Notes under the pieces: generated by a model | Seen by the model: the letters and a program-made list of their open reading frames with translations, nothing else | What the model was told of the DNA's origin: nothing | Database searches by the model: none | Part shown: piece after piece, positions 6,798 through 7,829 of the stretch | Layout of the letters: every line of letters starts with the position of its first letter | Position numbering within the stretch: the stretch's first letter is position 1 | Position numbers and translations under genes: made by a program | Origin: Myxococcales bacterium | GTDB taxonomy: Bacteria; Myxococcota; Myxococcia; Myxococcales; Anaeromyxobacteraceae | Direction: 5' to 3' | Assembly: GCA_021784495.1 (NCBI GenBank) | Contig: JAJXSQ010000092.1 | Location: forward strand, 1-7,829 | DNA: 7,829 nt

Positions 6798-7583
6798 ATG
6801 TGGAAGCCCTTCGCCGCCGCCGCGCTGCTGTTCCTGTCCTCCCCGGCGCGCGCCGGCGTGGTGATGGAGATGGAGCAGGGCGCCGGCGGCCGGAGCACGA
6901 TCGCGCTCGACGGCGACCGGCTCCGGGTGGACGTCCCGGCCCGGGAGGAGACGACCATCTTCGACGGCGGCGCCCGGGTCGTCTACCAGATCAACGGCGC
7001 GAAGAAGGTCTACCAGCGCCTGGACGAGGCCTCCGCCCGGGCCACCGGCGGCCAGCTCCGCTCGGCGATGGCCCAGGCGGCCGCCCGCCTCCCCCCCGAG
7101 TTGCGGGCGAAGCTCGAGGCGGAGACCGCCCCGGCCTCCGCCCCGGCCGCCGGGTCCCCGGAGGACTGGACCTTCCAGGCGAACGGGGAGCGGAAGACGA
7201 TCGCCGGGTACCGGTGCGAGGGCTACCGGCTGCTCCGCCGCGGCGTGGTCCAGAGCGTCGGCTGCTTCATCCCCTGGAGCACCGGCGTGGTGACCCACGC
7301 GGACATGCGGCCGCTCCGCGACATGGCGCGGCTCATGGAGCAGGTCCTCGCCGCGATGGTCGGCGGGTCCGGGATGGCCGCCGCGCCGCGCCGGCAGCTC
7401 GACGCGGTCATGAGCCGGATCGACAAGGGCCCGGGCGTCCCCGCGGAGATCGAGCGGGTGGACGCCGACGGGAGCCGCCACCTCGAGAGCCGGCTCCTCT
7501 CGGTGAAGCGCGAGCCGGTCCCCTCCTCGCGCTTCGAGCTGCCGGCCGGCCTCACGCGCGTCGATCCCTTCGGCGGCCGCTGA
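6798..7583 (+). CDS. Exported DUF4412-like protein
   Basis: A 261-residue protein with a signal peptide (MWKPFAAAALLFLSSPARA, cleavage after residue 19), so periplasmic or outer-membrane-associated. The mature part opens with MEMEQGAGGRSTIALDGDRL (23-42) and continues through VDVP, TIFDGGARVVYQINGAKKVYQ (53-73), the beta-strand pattern of DUF4412 proteins, where a short lipoprotein-carrier-like sheet is expected. An Ala/Pro-rich linker (about 104-120) leads to GYRCEGYRLLRRG (137-149) and SVGCFIPW (153-160), whose Cys140 and Cys156 could form a disulfide. The C-terminal SSRFELPAGLTRVDPF (243-258) is the family's usual ending. Function is unknown. The ATG at 6798 is chosen for its Shine-Dalgarno and because the signal peptide starts there. 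It follows the acetyltransferase by 62 nt and ends at a strong hairpin. Confidence 0.75.
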   Translation: MWKPFAAAALLFLSSPARAGVVMEMEQGAGGRSTIALDGDRLRVDVPAREETTIFDGGARVVYQINGAKKVYQRLDEASARATGGQLRSAMAQAAARLPPELRAKLEAETAPASAPAAGSPEDWTFQANGERKTIAGYRCEGYRLLRRGVVQSVGCFIPWSTGVVTHADMRPLRDMARLMEQVLAAMVGGSGMAAAPRRQLDAVMSRIDKGPGVPAEIERVDADGSRHLESRLLSVKREPVPSSRFELPAGLTRVDPFGGR

Positions 7584-7586
7584 CCC

Positions 7587-7610
7587 CCGCGGCGCGGCCT
7601 GGCGCCGCGG
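7587..7610 (+). terminator. Hairpin terminator after the DUF4412-like gene
   Basis: A perfect 9-bp stem, CCGCGGCGC (7587-7595) and GCGCCGCGG (7602-7610), with a GGCCTG loop, starts 3 nt after the stop at 7583. It is the cleanest hairpin in the window apart from the one at 3530, though it lacks a T tract. Confidence 0.6.
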
Positions 7611-7624
7611 AGGGCCCGCCCGGC

Positions 7625-7654
7625 TCGACCGCGGGCGCCCCTCGGCCTATTCTC
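7625..7654 (+). promoter_or_regulatory. Predicted promoter of the 3'-terminal gene
   Basis: TATTCT (7649-7654, 4 of 6 and A/T-rich against the GC background) has TCGACC (7625-7630) 18 nt upstream as a possible -35. Predicted +1 at G7663 or G7664 coincides with the GTG start, so the transcript would be leaderless. Confidence 0.45.
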
Positions 7655-7663
7655 CGCGCCCCG

Positions 7664-7829
7664 GTGCCGATCGACCTCGACGACAGGGACTGGCTCTCCA
7701 CGCTGGTGGACGAGGAGCTGGCGCGCCCGGGAGCCGACCCGGACCGGCTCCCGGTGGAGCTGCGCGCCGGCGGCGGCGGCCGCGACCTCGCCCCCGGGGC
7801 GCGGATGCTCGTCGCCCGCTCGCTCCGCC
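7664..7829 (+). CDS. 5' end of an unidentified gene (partial)
   Basis: An open frame starting with GTG at 7664 runs to the end of the window, 55 codons plus one base, with G or C in nearly every third position and an acidic N-terminal composition (MPIDLDDRDWLSTLVDEEL, then RPGADPDRLPVELRAGGGG). There is no signal peptide or membrane segment in what is visible. No Shine-Dalgarno precedes the GTG, but TATTCT ends 9 nt before it, as at glmS. I do not recognise the family. The start and coding status are inferred from codon pattern and the promoter-like sequence. Confidence 0.6.
   Translation, partial: MPIDLDDRDWLSTLVDEELARPGADPDRLPVELRAGGGGRDLAPGARMLVARSLR

Noticed and set aside
4794..7481. Very long minus-strand open frame (895 codons) across three genes
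   Set aside because: It crosses the barrel gene in another frame and runs antisense to the acetyltransferase and DUF4412-like genes. Its product is low-complexity Arg/Gly/Ala/Pro, the expected shadow of GC-rich third positions.

Overview
The window is very GC-rich (roughly three quarters G+C by eye), with G or C at almost every third codon position. It is densely packed with chromosomal genes. GC content, a RecA typical of proteobacteria, a sequence upstream of recA resembling the Myxococcus xanthus LexA operator, and the mix of Shine-Dalgarno and apparently leaderless starts all suggest a myxobacterium-type organism (Myxococcota, for example an Anaeromyxobacter relative). That placement is inference; there is no rRNA or other taxonomic marker here.

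Layout, left to right: the last codons of an upstream gene (1-33), overlapping by 4 nt a family-2 glycosyltransferase (30-914, +); a GC hairpin; glmS (985-2820, +), which makes glucosamine-6-phosphate for cell-envelope amino sugars; a second hairpin; an AlgH/YqgE-family protein (2913-3542, +), convergent with recA (3568-4659, -), with a hairpin around the algH stop codon between them. Upstream of recA lies a good sigma-70-type promoter with a LexA-like site across its -10 element. Beyond it, on the minus strand, is a secreted outer-membrane beta-barrel protein with a Cys-x-Cys-x-Cys mature N-terminus (4829-5755). A divergent intergenic region (5756-6003) with a partly symmetric dyad leads into a plus-strand pair: a GNAT-like acetyltransferase (6004-6735) and an exported DUF4412-like protein (6798-7583). 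A strong hairpin (7587-7610) closes that pair, and the 5' end of another plus-strand gene (7664 onward) runs off the window.

Two modes of initiation are visible. The glycosyltransferase, recA, acetyltransferase and DUF4412-like genes have purine-rich Shine-Dalgarno sequences. glmS, the algH-like gene and the 3'-terminal partial gene have none; each instead has a -10-like hexamer 6-10 nt before its start codon, so their transcripts are predicted to begin at or within a few bases of the start codon.

The genes are mostly housekeeping and do not form one pathway. I found no mobile element, CRISPR array, RNA gene or defence system, and no convincing new multi-gene system. The points most worth following up are the recA control region, the leaderless set, the Cys-x-Cys-x-Cys barrel protein, and the two dyads near the acetyltransferase start.
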